From: Prescottella equi
GTDB lineage: Bacteria; Actinomycetota; Actinomycetes; Mycobacteriales; Mycobacteriaceae
Assembly: GCF_020171745.1 (NCBI RefSeq)
Contig: NZ_JAIVAH010000002.1
Location: 1 to 64,000, forward strand
Length of the DNA stretch: 64,000 bases
Direction of reading: 5' to 3'
Shown: piece by piece, positions 56,673 to 64,000 of the stretch
Layout: every line of letters begins with the position of its first letter
Numbering within the stretch: the first letter of the stretch is position 1
The notes under the pieces: model-generated
Databases searched by the model: none
Told to the model about the DNA's origin: nothing
What the model saw: the letters and a program-made list of their open reading frames with translations, nothing else
Made by a program: the position numbers and the translations under genes

Positions 56673-57983
56673 ATGGCACAGGACACGTGGCGCAACTGGG
56701 CGGGGACCCACTCGTCGACACCTCACCGATTCGAGACCCCTCGATCGGTGGCCGAGCTGAGCATGCTGGTTGCCAAGGCGACCGAGCAGGGATTACGCGT
56801 CAAAGCCGTGGGGGCGGGCCATTCGTTCACCGGGGTTGCCGTCACCGACGGCGTCCTCGTCAGTCTCGACAACATCTGCGGCATCGAGTCGGTTCGGCAG
56901 ACGCCGGAGGGCCCGGTGGCCACCGTGCTGGCCGGGACGCGCCTGCGCAGCCTCAACGAGCAGCTGTGGGACCGAGGGCTGGCGATGATCAACCTCGGCG
57001 ACATCGACGTGCAGTCGATCGCCGGCGCTCTCGGCACCGGAACCCACGGAACCGGCGCCCGCTTCGGCGGCCTGGCGACCCTGATCCGCGGACTGCAGAT
57101 CGTGCTCGCCGACGGCACCGTCGCGGACTGCTCGGAGACGGAGAATCCGGAGCTCTACCAGGCCGCCCGCATCGGACTCGGCGCATTCGGCATCATCACC
57201 AAGCTCGACCTGGCGGTCACCTCGGCGTACGCGCTGCGTGCGGTCGAGGGCCCGGCCCGGCTCGACGAAACCCTCGACGGGCTCGAGCACGACCTGGAGA
57301 ACGTCGACCACTTCGAGTTCTACTGGTTCCCGCACACCAATCGCGTACTGACGAAACGCAACACCCGGCTCCCGGGTGACACCCCGCTCGACCCGGTGAG
57401 CCGGATCCGCGGCTACCTCGACGACGAGTTGATGTCGAACACGCTGTTCGAGGGCATCAACCGGGTGACGACCGCCTTCCCGGCCGCGATTCCGCAGATC
57501 AACCAGATCTCGGCGCGCGCATTGTCGGCACGCGAGTTCACGGACCGCAGCTACCGCGTGTTCGCCTCCCCGCGCCGGGTTCGCTTCCGGGAGATGGAAT
57601 ACGCGGTACCTGTCGAGACCGTCAAGGACACGCTGCGGGAGATCTCGACGTGGCTCGACCGGTCCGGCTGCAACATCGCGTTCCCCGTCGAGGTGCGCTT
57701 CGCGCCCGGCGACGACGTGTGGATGTCGACCGCGAACGGTCGGGACAGCGCGTACATCGCGGTGCACCAGTACCACCGGCGCGATCACCGCGAGTACTTC
57801 GACGCCGTCGAGGCCATCGCGCGCGCCGTCGACGGCCGCCCGCACTGGGGCAAGATGCACGGCCGCACCGCAGAGGATCTGCGTCCCACGTACGCACGGT
57901 TCGACGACTTCTGCACGGTGCGCGACAAGCACGACCCGTCGCGCACGTTCGACAACGAGTACCTCCGCCAGGTTCTCGCCTGA
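56673..57983 (+). CDS. FAD-linked sugar-1,4-lactone oxidase/dehydrogenase
   Basis: Vanillyl-alcohol-oxidase-type flavoprotein of 436 residues, similar to L-gulono-1,4-lactone dehydrogenase and D-arabinono-1,4-lactone oxidase. The FAD-binding N-terminal half includes VKAVGAGHSFTGVAVTDG (the His in GAGHS is the covalent-flavin position in several relatives) and GTGTHGTGARFGGLA. The C-terminal cap contains HWGKMHGR, typical of aldonolactone oxidases. In mycobacteria a homologue acts as dehydrogenase. Divergent from TetR; the ATG has a short GCGGGA site. A 16-bp hairpin follows and overlaps the next gene. Confidence 0.88.
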   Translation: MAQDTWRNWAGTHSSTPHRFETPRSVAELSMLVAKATEQGLRVKAVGAGHSFTGVAVTDGVLVSLDNICGIESVRQTPEGPVATVLAGTRLRSLNEQLWDRGLAMINLGDIDVQSIAGALGTGTHGTGARFGGLATLIRGLQIVLADGTVADCSETENPELYQAARIGLGAFGIITKLDLAVTSAYALRAVEGPARLDETLDGLEHDLENVDHFEFYWFPHTNRVLTKRNTRLPGDTPLDPVSRIRGYLDDELMSNTLFEGINRVTTAFPAAIPQINQISARALSAREFTDRSYRVFASPRRVRFREMEYAVPVETVKDTLREISTWLDRSGCNIAFPVEVRFAPGDDVWMSTANGRDSAYIAVHQYHRRDHREYFDAVEAIARAVDGRPHWGKMHGRTAEDLRPTYARFDDFCTVRDKHDPSRTFDNEYLRQVLA

Positions 57984-58006
57984 CACCCACCCGATCGACC
58001 GAATTA

Positions 58007-58046
58007 CCGGTCGGCACATCGCTAGTCTGAGCGATGTGCCGACCGG
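58007..58046 (+). terminator. 16-bp hairpin overlapping the downstream start codon
   Basis: Perfect 16-bp arms (58007-58022 and 58031-58046) with loop TAGTCTGA. It is positioned as a terminator after the lactone oxidase but has no T-tract, and the start codon of the next gene lies inside the right arm. It may act as a terminator, a translational switch, or both. Confidence 0.7.
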
Positions 58047-59376
58047 ACCGGAGCGACCGCGACTCGATCGTCGCGCCTTCCTGCGAGCGAGCGCCCTGGC
58101 CGTGGTTACCGGCGGGGCCACACTGGCGGCGGGTTGCGGGGACGGGCTGAAGGACCCGGGTGTTCCGCCACTGCCCGGAGGAAACGTCGTCCCCGACGAC
58201 AAGTCGATCTGGCGGGTCGTGGGTGATCCACTCGTTTCCGCAACCGGTTCCGGCCCTGCGAACGGGCTACGCGTCGCCGTCACCGACCTCTTCGCGATCG
58301 AGGGACAACGCGTCGGCGCCGGCAACCCGGCCTGGCTGGGGCAGGCGACGACGGAGACCGCGACGGCCGACAGCGTGGCCCGCCTGCTCGCGCTGGGCGC
58401 CACCGTCACCGGGATCGCCCAGACCGTCGGCTTCGGCTTCGGCCACTCGGGCATCAACACGTCCTACGGGACGCCGCCCAACCCGGCTGCCTCGGGACGC
58501 GTTCCCGGCGGCGCGACCTCGGGAGCGTCCACCGCGGTCGCCCGCCGCACCGCGACCGTCGGACTGGGCCCGGACACGACGGGGTCGATCCGAATCCCCG
58601 CCGGATACCAGGGGCTGTACGGGTTCGGCCCCACGCACGGTGCGGTCTCGACGTCCGGATTGATGCCGCTCTCACGCACGTTCGACACCGTCGGCTGGGT
58701 GTGCGCCGACGCCGCCACGCTCACGGCCGTCGGCGATGCCCTCCTTCCGACCGCACCCGAGGTCCAGTTCGACGCGGCGGTCACCTCGCCGGGACTGCTC
58801 GCGATCGCCGACGCCGACGTCCAACCCGCGGTCCGCGCCGCACTCGCGCAGTGGAAGCGTTCGGGCCTGCCACCGCTCGCGGAGGAGGATCTCGACATCG
58901 CCGCACTGCCCGACTGGTACGACGCGGTCGTCGCGGTGCAGGGCTACGAGGCGTGGCAACAGTACGGCGGCTGGGTGTCCACCGCGACGGGTTCGGTCAG
59001 CGACGAGGCGCGAGTGAACTTCCTTGCCGCGTCCAAGGTTTCGCAGCCCACATACGAGCGGAGCCTGGCCGAGGTGCGCGCCGCCGCGCAGATCGTCCGC
59101 GAGTTCCTCGGTTCCCGGGTGCTGCTGCTGCCGACGACCGGATCGGCCGCGCCGTCGACCGCCGACGATCCCGGAAGCGTCCACCTCGCCGCCACGCTGC
59201 GCACCACCGGACTGCTGATCACGGCGGCGACGGTCGCCGGCCTGCCGGTGGCCACCGTCCCGGTGCGGTCCGACGGCGGCCTCCCGGTGGGGCTGTCGGT
59301 GATCGGCCCGGCCGGGCGGGACCGGGACGTGCTCGCACTGGTCGGCCGGATCGTCCGGGCCGGCGTCGCGGCCTGA
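58036..59376 (+). CDS. Tat-exported amidase-fold lipoprotein, catalytic residues altered
   Basis: Protein of 446 residues with twin-arginine lipoprotein signal (RLDRRAFLRASALAV, lipobox LAAGC at 30-34) and an amidase-signature domain. The nucleophile-position Ser184 is kept in GPDTTGSIRIPAG. The catalytic Lys position reads Thr83 (VAVTDLF instead of VAVKD) and the cis-Ser position reads Ala160 (GGATSGA instead of GGSSGGS), 24 residues before Ser184 as in active enzymes. It is therefore probably not a normal amidase. It may have become a binding or non-hydrolytic envelope protein, or use different chemistry. The GTG start is the only sensible one before the Tat motif and lies in a hairpin. Confidence 0.8.
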   Translation: MPTGPERPRLDRRAFLRASALAVVTGGATLAAGCGDGLKDPGVPPLPGGNVVPDDKSIWRVVGDPLVSATGSGPANGLRVAVTDLFAIEGQRVGAGNPAWLGQATTETATADSVARLLALGATVTGIAQTVGFGFGHSGINTSYGTPPNPAASGRVPGGATSGASTAVARRTATVGLGPDTTGSIRIPAGYQGLYGFGPTHGAVSTSGLMPLSRTFDTVGWVCADAATLTAVGDALLPTAPEVQFDAAVTSPGLLAIADADVQPAVRAALAQWKRSGLPPLAEEDLDIAALPDWYDAVVAVQGYEAWQQYGGWVSTATGSVSDEARVNFLAASKVSQPTYERSLAEVRAAAQIVREFLGSRVLLLPTTGSAAPSTADDPGSVHLAATLRTTGLLITAATVAGLPVATVPVRSDGGLPVGLSVIGPAGRDRDVLALVGRIVRAGVAA

Positions 59377-59464
59377 CGGCGCGGCGATACCGACGGCCGG
59401 CTATCAGCACATTTCTTCAACTGATTACACTCGATCCACTTACCTTCGGAGAGAGTGAGGCGAC

Positions 59465-60637
59465 ATGCGTGACGCAGTAATCGTCGAGGCAGTACGTACC
59501 CCCATCGGCAAGCGCAAGGGCTCGCTTGCGGACGTGCACGCAGTGGAGCTGTCCGCCCACGTGCTCCGCTCGATCGCCCAGCGCACCGGCATCGATCCCG
59601 CGATCGTCGACGACGTCTACTGGGGCAACGTCAACAGCGTCGGCATGCAGACCGGCAACATCGGCCGCATGGCCGTCCTCGGCGCCGGTTGGCCCGAGTC
59701 GGTTCCGGGCCTGACCGTCGACCGCCAGTGCGGCTCGTCGCAGCAGACCATCTCGATGGCCGCCGCGTCGGTCATCTCGGGCCAGGCCGACGTCATCGTC
59801 GCCGGTGGTGTCGAGATGATGACCGCGGTCCCGCTCGGCTCCTCGAACGTCCCGGGCACCGGCGATTCCGCCGGCCCCGCGCGTGAGCGCTACGCCACGC
59901 AGCTCGAGGCGCCCGGGTTCAACGGCCGCTTCAACCAGGGCGTCGGCTCCGAGCTGATCGCGCAGCAGTGGAACATCTCCCGCGCGCAGCTCGACGAGTA
60001 CTCGGTGGCCTCGCACGAGCGTGCCGCCGCCGCCCAGGACGCGGGCGCCTTCGACGCCGAGATCGCGCCCTTCATGCTCGCCGACGGCACCGTGTTCTCC
60101 GCCGACGAGGGCATCCGCCGCGGCTCCACCACCGAGAAGCTCGGCCAGCTGAAGTCGCCGTTCCTCGAGGGTGGCGTCATCACCGCCGGCAGCGCATCGC
60201 AGATCTCCGACGGCGCCGCCGCGGTGCTCGTGATGACCTCGGAGAAGGCGAAGGCACTGGGCCTGACGCCGCTCGCCCGCATCCACACCGCCGTCGTCGC
60301 CGGCGACGACCCGGTCAAGATGCTGACCGGCCCGATCCCGGCGACCGCACTGGCGCTGAAGAAGTCGGGCCTGTCGATCGACGACATCGACGCATTCGAG
60401 GTCAACGAGGCGTTCGCCTCGGTGCCGATGGCGTGGCAGCTCGAGACCGGCGCGTCGATGGAGAAGATGAACCCGCTGGGCGGCGCGATCGCCCTCGGCC
60501 ACCCGCTGGGCGGCTCGGGAGCGCGTCTGGCCGCGACGCTGGTGCACCACCTGCAGCGCACCGGCGGCCGCTACGGCCTGCAGACCATGTGTGAGGGCGG
60601 CGGCACCGCGAACGCCACCATCTACGAGCGCATCTGA
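59465..60637 (+). CDS. Acetyl-CoA acetyltransferase (thiolase)
   Basis: Thiolase of 390 residues that cleaves 3-oxoacyl-CoA or condenses acetyl-CoA. The nucleophilic Cys89 is in DRQCGSSQQ, His346 in GHPLGGSGAR, and second Cys376 in MCEGGGTANA. NEAFASVP carries the conserved Asn. CEGGG instead of the commoner CIGGGQG suggests a degradative FadA-like branch rather than PhbA. A purine-rich GAGAGTGAGG site precedes ATG 59465. A hairpin terminator follows at 60654. The gene stands alone. Confidence 0.92.
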   Translation: MRDAVIVEAVRTPIGKRKGSLADVHAVELSAHVLRSIAQRTGIDPAIVDDVYWGNVNSVGMQTGNIGRMAVLGAGWPESVPGLTVDRQCGSSQQTISMAAASVISGQADVIVAGGVEMMTAVPLGSSNVPGTGDSAGPARERYATQLEAPGFNGRFNQGVGSELIAQQWNISRAQLDEYSVASHERAAAAQDAGAFDAEIAPFMLADGTVFSADEGIRRGSTTEKLGQLKSPFLEGGVITAGSASQISDGAAAVLVMTSEKAKALGLTPLARIHTAVVAGDDPVKMLTGPIPATALALKKSGLSIDDIDAFEVNEAFASVPMAWQLETGASMEKMNPLGGAIALGHPLGGSGARLAATLVHHLQRTGGRYGLQTMCEGGGTANATIYERI

Positions 60638-60653
60638 CGCACGTCACGAACGG

Positions 60654-60691
60654 CGAAGGCGGCCGGTCCCGTTCGGGGTCGGCCGCCTTCG
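60654..60691 (+). terminator. Terminator after thiolase
   Basis: Arms CGAAGGCGGCC (60654-60664) and GGCCGCCTTCG (60681-60691) form an 11-bp stem, followed by GCGTTTCTC. It separates the thiolase from the convergent MFS transporter. Confidence 0.8.
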
Positions 60692-60698
60692 GCGTTTC

Positions 60699-61949
60699 TC
60701 AGGTCCGGCGCGCGTGCAGGGCCAGCGCCGGGACGATGAGCAGCGAGATCAGCCCGCCGAGGATCGCCAACCAGCCGTAACTCGCGGCGCCGACGACCAA
60801 GCCCGACGTCAATCCGCCACCGGCGCCGGCGATCGCGATCGTGAGATCGACGGTGCCCTGGGTGCGAGCGCGGGTGGCGATCGGCAGCGCGTCGGTGATG
60901 ATCGCCGTCCCACTGATCAGCCCGAAGTTCCAGCCCAGGCCGAGGAGCGCGAGGGCGACCGCGAGCGCGGCGGCCGACTCCCCCGGCGCCGTCGCGGCGG
61001 TGACACCGGCGGCGAGCATCGTCAGCGCGGCCGCGCCCGCGACCGGACGTGGTCCGAATCGGTCCGCGAGCCGTCCCGACAGCGGCGACGGCAGATACAT
61101 CGCGGCGACGTGGATCGCGATGACCAGTCCCGCGGCGCCCGTGCCGTGACCGTGGTGCAGCATGTGGATCGGGGTCATGGTCATCACCGCGACCATGACG
61201 AGTTGAGTGAGGACCATGACCGTCGCGCCGAGGGTCACCGACGGGTTCCAGGTCCGGGCCGACGAGTCCACCTCCACGCCGAGCGAGGCGCCGGATTCGC
61301 CTCCCGTGGCATCGATGTCGCGGGCGAGTAGCAGCGGGTCCGGCCGCAGCATCGACCACAGCACCGTGCCCGCGGCCGCGTAGGCGACGGCTGCCAGGAT
61401 GAACGGTCCTGCGAGCGCCGGGATTCCGAGGCCGTCGGCGACGCTGCCCATCACCGTCACCAGATTGGGGCCCACGACGGCACCGAGCGTCGTCGCGACG
61501 AGCACGGTACTCACGGCCCGGCCGCGATGTGCGGGCTCGGCCAGGTCGGCGCCCGCGTAACGCGCCTGCAGGTTGGTGGCCGTCCCGGCCCCGTAGACGA
61601 ACAGCGAGATCAGCAGCAACACGACGCTGTCGACCGCGGCGGCGGCGACCACGCCGAGGCTGCCGAGCGCGCCCACCGCGTATCCCGCCGCGAGGCCGGG
61701 CCGCCGGCCGAGGCGCTGCGAGATCCGGCCGACGGTCACCGCGGCCGCCGCGGAACCGATCGTGAACAGCGCGCTGGGAACGCCCGCGAGTCCGGTGCCG
61801 CCCAGCATGTCCTGGGCCAGCAGCGCGCCGACCGTGATGCCGGCTGCGAGACCGGCACCGCTGAGGATCTGCGCGGTCACCAGGACGGCCAGCACCCTGC
61901 GCTGCGCACCCGCGACATCGGGCGTCGTCGTCACATTCTCCGAGGTCAC
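60699..61949 (-). CDS. MFS transporter
   Basis: Major facilitator superfamily protein of 416 residues with about 12 predicted membrane helices in two halves, joined by a charged central loop (LLARDIDATGGESGASLGVEVDSS). The loop-2 motif appears as VGRISQRLGRRPG and again as SGRLADRFGPRP. A His/Gly-rich turn, HMLHHGHGTG, lies early in the second half. Likely a drug or metabolite exporter. GTG start at 61949. Function cannot be narrowed. Confidence 0.85.
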   Translation of the reverse strand: MTSENVTTTPDVAGAQRRVLAVLVTAQILSGAGLAAGITVGALLAQDMLGGTGLAGVPSALFTIGSAAAAVTVGRISQRLGRRPGLAAGYAVGALGSLGVVAAAAVDSVVLLLISLFVYGAGTATNLQARYAGADLAEPAHRGRAVSTVLVATTLGAVVGPNLVTVMGSVADGLGIPALAGPFILAAVAYAAAGTVLWSMLRPDPLLLARDIDATGGESGASLGVEVDSSARTWNPSVTLGATVMVLTQLVMVAVMTMTPIHMLHHGHGTGAAGLVIAIHVAAMYLPSPLSGRLADRFGPRPVAGAAALTMLAAGVTAATAPGESAAALAVALALLGLGWNFGLISGTAIITDALPIATRARTQGTVDLTIAIAGAGGGLTSGLVVGAASYGWLAILGGLISLLIVPALALHARRT

Positions 61950-61973
61950 GACACGAGATCCTAGCGAGGGCGG

Positions 61974-62795
61974 TCAGCGCAGATCTGCGACGGCGGCCTC
62001 CGCGTCGGTGACCCGCCGATCCGCGCGATCGACGGCGTCGCGCGCGGTGGCGAGCGCGTCGACGGCCGCAGCCTCGGATCTCGCCAGGAACTCCGCACGC
62101 TCCTCGAGGTGCGCGAGTTCGCGCTGTAGTTCCCTCCGGCGTTCCTCCCCCTCGGTCGCCTCCGAACGGATCCCCTCCAACTCGATTTCGGCCGCCGACA
62201 GCGCCTCGCGCGCGGCCTCCGCGTCCGCCCGAGCCTCGCGCACTTCGTCCCGCGCCCGTTCGCGTTCGCCTCCGCGGTCCGGAGCAGGAGATTCCGGGCG
62301 CTCCTCGACGGATTCGAGCCCGGGCGGACCGAACCCGCTGTAGCTGGCCGCCCCCAGGACTCGGCCCCGGCGCACCACCTCGGCCAACTCCGGATCCGCC
62401 ATCGCCGCGTGCAAGGTCTGCGAAACCTCCCGCAGCGCAGTCTCGTTCAGTACGCGCCCACGATCACGCACGAGGGTCTGTGCCCGCGCCGTGAGCGAAC
62501 GGACCAGCCGCTGCCGCTGGTCGGTGAGCGCGCGCAGGGTCTCGGCATCGAGGCGGCGCTGCGCCTTATGCAGTGCGTCGCCCAGAGACAGGACTGCATC
62601 GACCTCGTCCGGCAGTTCCCGCGCCAGGAGGTTGACGGCCCACCCGACGACGGTCGGCTTCTTCAAGCGGGCGATCGCGGTGGCCGCGTCGCGGTCCTTC
62701 TGCGCCTTCGCCTCCGAGACCCAGGCGGTCCGGGAAGCGACGAAACCGGATGGATCGAGCGCGTACAACTCGTCGGCCACTTCGTCGACATCCAT
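61974..62795 (-). CDS. Coiled-coil hypothetical protein
   Basis: Protein of 273 residues. Residues 1-160 are helical with KKPTVVGWAVNLLARELPDEVDAVLSLG and TLRALTDQRQRLVRSLTARA. The C-terminal 100 residues are a Glu/Arg/Ala-rich coiled coil (RERARDEVREARADAEAAREA, REL QREL AHLEER AEFLARSE). No signal or membrane segment. It lies between the MFS transporter and Dps gene. No family is recognised; structural or nucleoid-associated roles are guesses. Confidence 0.7.
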   Translation of the reverse strand: MDVDEVADELYALDPSGFVASRTAWVSEAKAQKDRDAATAIARLKKPTVVGWAVNLLARELPDEVDAVLSLGDALHKAQRRLDAETLRALTDQRQRLVRSLTARAQTLVRDRGRVLNETALREVSQTLHAAMADPELAEVVRRGRVLGAASYSGFGPPGLESVEERPESPAPDRGGERERARDEVREARADAEAAREALSAAEIELEGIRSEATEGEERRRELQRELAHLEERAEFLARSEAAAVDALATARDAVDRADRRVTDAEAAVADLR

Positions 62796-63009
62796 CACCC
62801 GTCGATCCTGACACCGCGCCGCGCTGTCGACCAGGACCCGAAACACCCCACTCCACCTGCGGCAATTTATCTGCCATGCAAGACATAGATTTTGTAGTAC
62901 CGTTGGGAGCGACAACATCGCTTCACCGGCGAAGAGTTCGTATCCGGCAACTCGGATGCGTGAATCTCACGGCGAAGGGGAACACCTGGAGAGGACGAAA
63001 GGACAGACG

Positions 63010-63549
63010 ATGACGAACTTCACCGTTCCGGGACTGACCGCCGAACAGGGATCCAAGGTCGCCGACACTCTGCAGAACCGACTCAGCGCCTACAACGACC
63101 TGCATCTCACGCTCAAGCACATCCACTGGAACGTGGTGGGTCCGAACTTCATCGGCGTGCACGAGATGATCGATCCCCAGGTCGACCTGGTGCGCGGATA
63201 CGCCGACGCGGTCGCGGAACGCATCGCGGCGCTCGGCGTTTCCCCCAAGGGCACGCCGGGCGCGATCGAGAAGGACCGCTCGTGGGACGACTACTCCGTC
63301 GGCCGCGACAGCGCGCAGGCCCACCTCGCGGCACTCGACCTGGTCTACACCGGCCTCATCGAGGACAACCGCGAGTCGATCAGCACCGTCGGCGAGATCG
63401 ATCCGATCACCGAGGACATGCTGATCGGCCAGACCGCCGAACTCGAGAAGTTCCAGTGGTTCGTCCGCGCCCATCTCGAGAACTCGGGCGGGCACCTCGC
63501 GAACGAGGGCGAACCCACCGAGCAGAAGGCGGCCGCCGCCGTCCGCTGA
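63010..63549 (+). CDS. dps: Dps ferritin-like DNA-protecting protein
   Basis: Dps family protein of 179 residues that oxidises and stores Fe2+ with H2O2 and can coat DNA. The ferroxidase motif spans HLTLKHIHWNVVGPNF and GVHEMIDPQVD. WDDYSVGRDSAQAHLAALDLVY and KFQWFVRAHLENSGG match mycobacterial Dps1 closely. The C-terminus lacks the long basic tail of some DNA-binding Dps proteins (it ends EQKAAAAVR). AAAGGAC precedes ATG 63010. It begins a stress cluster with csbD-like and GlsB/YeaQ genes. Confidence 0.94.
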   Translation: MTNFTVPGLTAEQGSKVADTLQNRLSAYNDLHLTLKHIHWNVVGPNFIGVHEMIDPQVDLVRGYADAVAERIAALGVSPKGTPGAIEKDRSWDDYSVGRDSAQAHLAALDLVYTGLIEDNRESISTVGEIDPITEDMLIGQTAELEKFQWFVRAHLENSGGHLANEGEPTEQKAAAAVR

Positions 63550-63592
63550 TCCACCCCACCGACACCGAGCTCCTCCAGGAAAGGACATCGCG

Positions 63593-63829
63593 ATGACCGA
63601 CAAGGGTGGACCCGCCGAAGCCGTCGAGGGCGTCGTCGAAGGCATCAAGGGCAAGGTGAAGGAAGTCGCCGGCGCGGTGACGGGGCAGGACTCGCTGCGC
63701 CGCGAGGGCGAAGCCCAGCAGGACAAGGCAGAGGCGCAGCGCGAGGTCGCGCAGAAGGAAGCCGAGGCCGAGAAGGCCCGCGCCGAGGCCGCCGCGCAGG
63801 AGGCGCGCCAGCGCGCCGAGCAGGAGTAG
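63593..63829 (+). CDS. CsbD-family stress-response small protein
   Basis: Small hydrophilic protein of 78 residues. The N-terminal CsbD-like unit (GGPAEAVEGVVEGIKGKVKE, VTGQDSLRREGEAQQDKAEA) leads to a Glu/Ala/Gln-rich helical tail. Family members are stress-induced, and some actinobacterial relatives (microaggregate-binding proteins) act at surfaces. ATG 63593 has AGGAAAGGA upstream. It lies 43 bp after dps in the same direction and is followed by a hairpin and the GlsB/YeaQ-type gene. Confidence 0.85.
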   Translation: MTDKGGPAEAVEGVVEGIKGKVKEVAGAVTGQDSLRREGEAQQDKAEAQREVAQKEAEAEKARAEAAAQEARQRAEQE

Positions 63830-63848
63830 CCGCTCGAGCTCCGAAACC

Positions 63849-63881
63849 CGGTCCGGGCACCCGTCGGGGGCGCCCGGACCG
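63849..63881 (+). terminator. Intercistronic hairpin between csbD-like and GlsB/YeaQ genes
   Basis: Arms CGGTCCGGGC (63849-63858) and GCCCGGACCG (63872-63881) form a perfect 10-bp stem with a 13-nt loop, 20 bp after the csbD-like stop. There is no T-run, so partial termination or mRNA stabilisation are both possible. Confidence 0.6.
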
Positions 63882-63904
63882 CCCTCCATCTCGAAAGGAC
63901 CGCC

Positions 63905-64000
63905 ATGCTCTCTCTCGGAATCATCGGTTGGATCATCATCGGCGGTCTCGCCGGCTGGATCGGCAGCAAGATCATGAAGACCGACGAACAGATGGGCATC
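63905..64000 (+). CDS. GlsB/YeaQ/YmgE-family membrane stress protein (partial)
   Basis: First 32 codons of a small membrane protein cut by the window end. The start MLSLGIIGWIIIGGLAGWIG followed by SKIMKTDEQMG is the characteristic first helix and Gly-rich turn of the transglycosylase-associated/GlsB-YeaQ family. GAAAGGA precedes the ATG. Fits the Dps-CsbD stress cluster. Confidence 0.88.
   Translation, partial: MLSLGIIGWIIIGGLAGWIGSKIMKTDEQMGI

Noticed and set aside
62799-63009. Alternative-sigma (SigF/SigH-like) promoter before dps
   Set aside because: GTTC/GGAT-like hexamers exist but spacing and sequence are too loose to support a call.

Overview
The window is high-GC actinobacterial chromosome, most like Rhodococcus or a close relative within Mycobacteriales. 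This rests on family content rather than a database match. It carries a DosS/DosR two-component pair, a 13E12-type DUF222/HNH protein, mycobacterial-type AtsA, FadD15-like, lactate monooxygenase and Dps proteins, a mycothiol-dependent isomerase-family protein, and a HelR-type helicase behind a rifamycin-associated inverted repeat. GTG starts and short gene overlaps are common. I see no tRNA, rRNA, CRISPR array, insertion sequence or prophage.

Layout. 1-13.5 kb: acyl-CoA metabolism (SDR, CaiB/BaiF CoA-transferase, HMG-CoA-lyase-like enzyme), helR with its element, an orphan protein, a DUF222/HNH protein, an AfsR/BTAD-type regulator and a two-gene acyl-CoA dehydrogenase operon. 13.6-29.4 kb: a hypoxia/dormancy island made of dosS, hsp20, a CBS-domain protein, PEP synthase, a 54-codon small ORF, a universal stress protein, dosR, a P2-type cation ATPase, a PfkB sugar kinase and a complete group-3b-like [NiFe] hydrogenase operon with its own endopeptidase and a stand-alone cyclic-nucleotide-binding-fold protein. 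A full match to the mycobacterial DosR-box core lies between the stress protein and dosR. Weaker matches precede hsp20 and lie between pfkB and the hydrogenase operon.

29.4-50 kb: housekeeping and envelope genes. These are an HNH-like small protein, an FtsX/MacB-type ABC transporter, arylsulfatase AtsA, an EthD/SDR pair, endonuclease IV, an AMIN-like lipoprotein, an ABC exporter behind a SoxR/MerR-type 19-bp-spacer promoter, an NlpC/P60 hydrolase, a DEAD-box helicase, TrpB2, lactate 2-monooxygenase, a phosphoribosyltransferase, an orphan 238-aa protein and an acyl-CoA synthetase. 49.6-64 kb: an MDMPI-family protein, an alpha/beta hydrolase, a giant RecB-like nuclease/SF1 helicase, a PLP aldolase/deaminase, TetR and sugar-lactone oxidase cluster around an 18-nt palindrome, a Tat-lipoprotein pseudo-amidase whose start lies in a 16-bp hairpin, a thiolase, an MFS transporter, a coiled-coil protein, and a Dps-CsbD-GlsB/YeaQ stress cluster cut by the window end.

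Working model. The 13.6-29.4 kb block would sense oxygen, NO or CO and redox state through haem-bound DosS, activate DosR, and switch on chaperone, energy-storage, cation and hydrogenase functions for survival without oxygen. The hydrogenase would exchange reductant between NAD(P)H and protons. HypA-F nickel-insertion proteins are not encoded here and must lie elsewhere.
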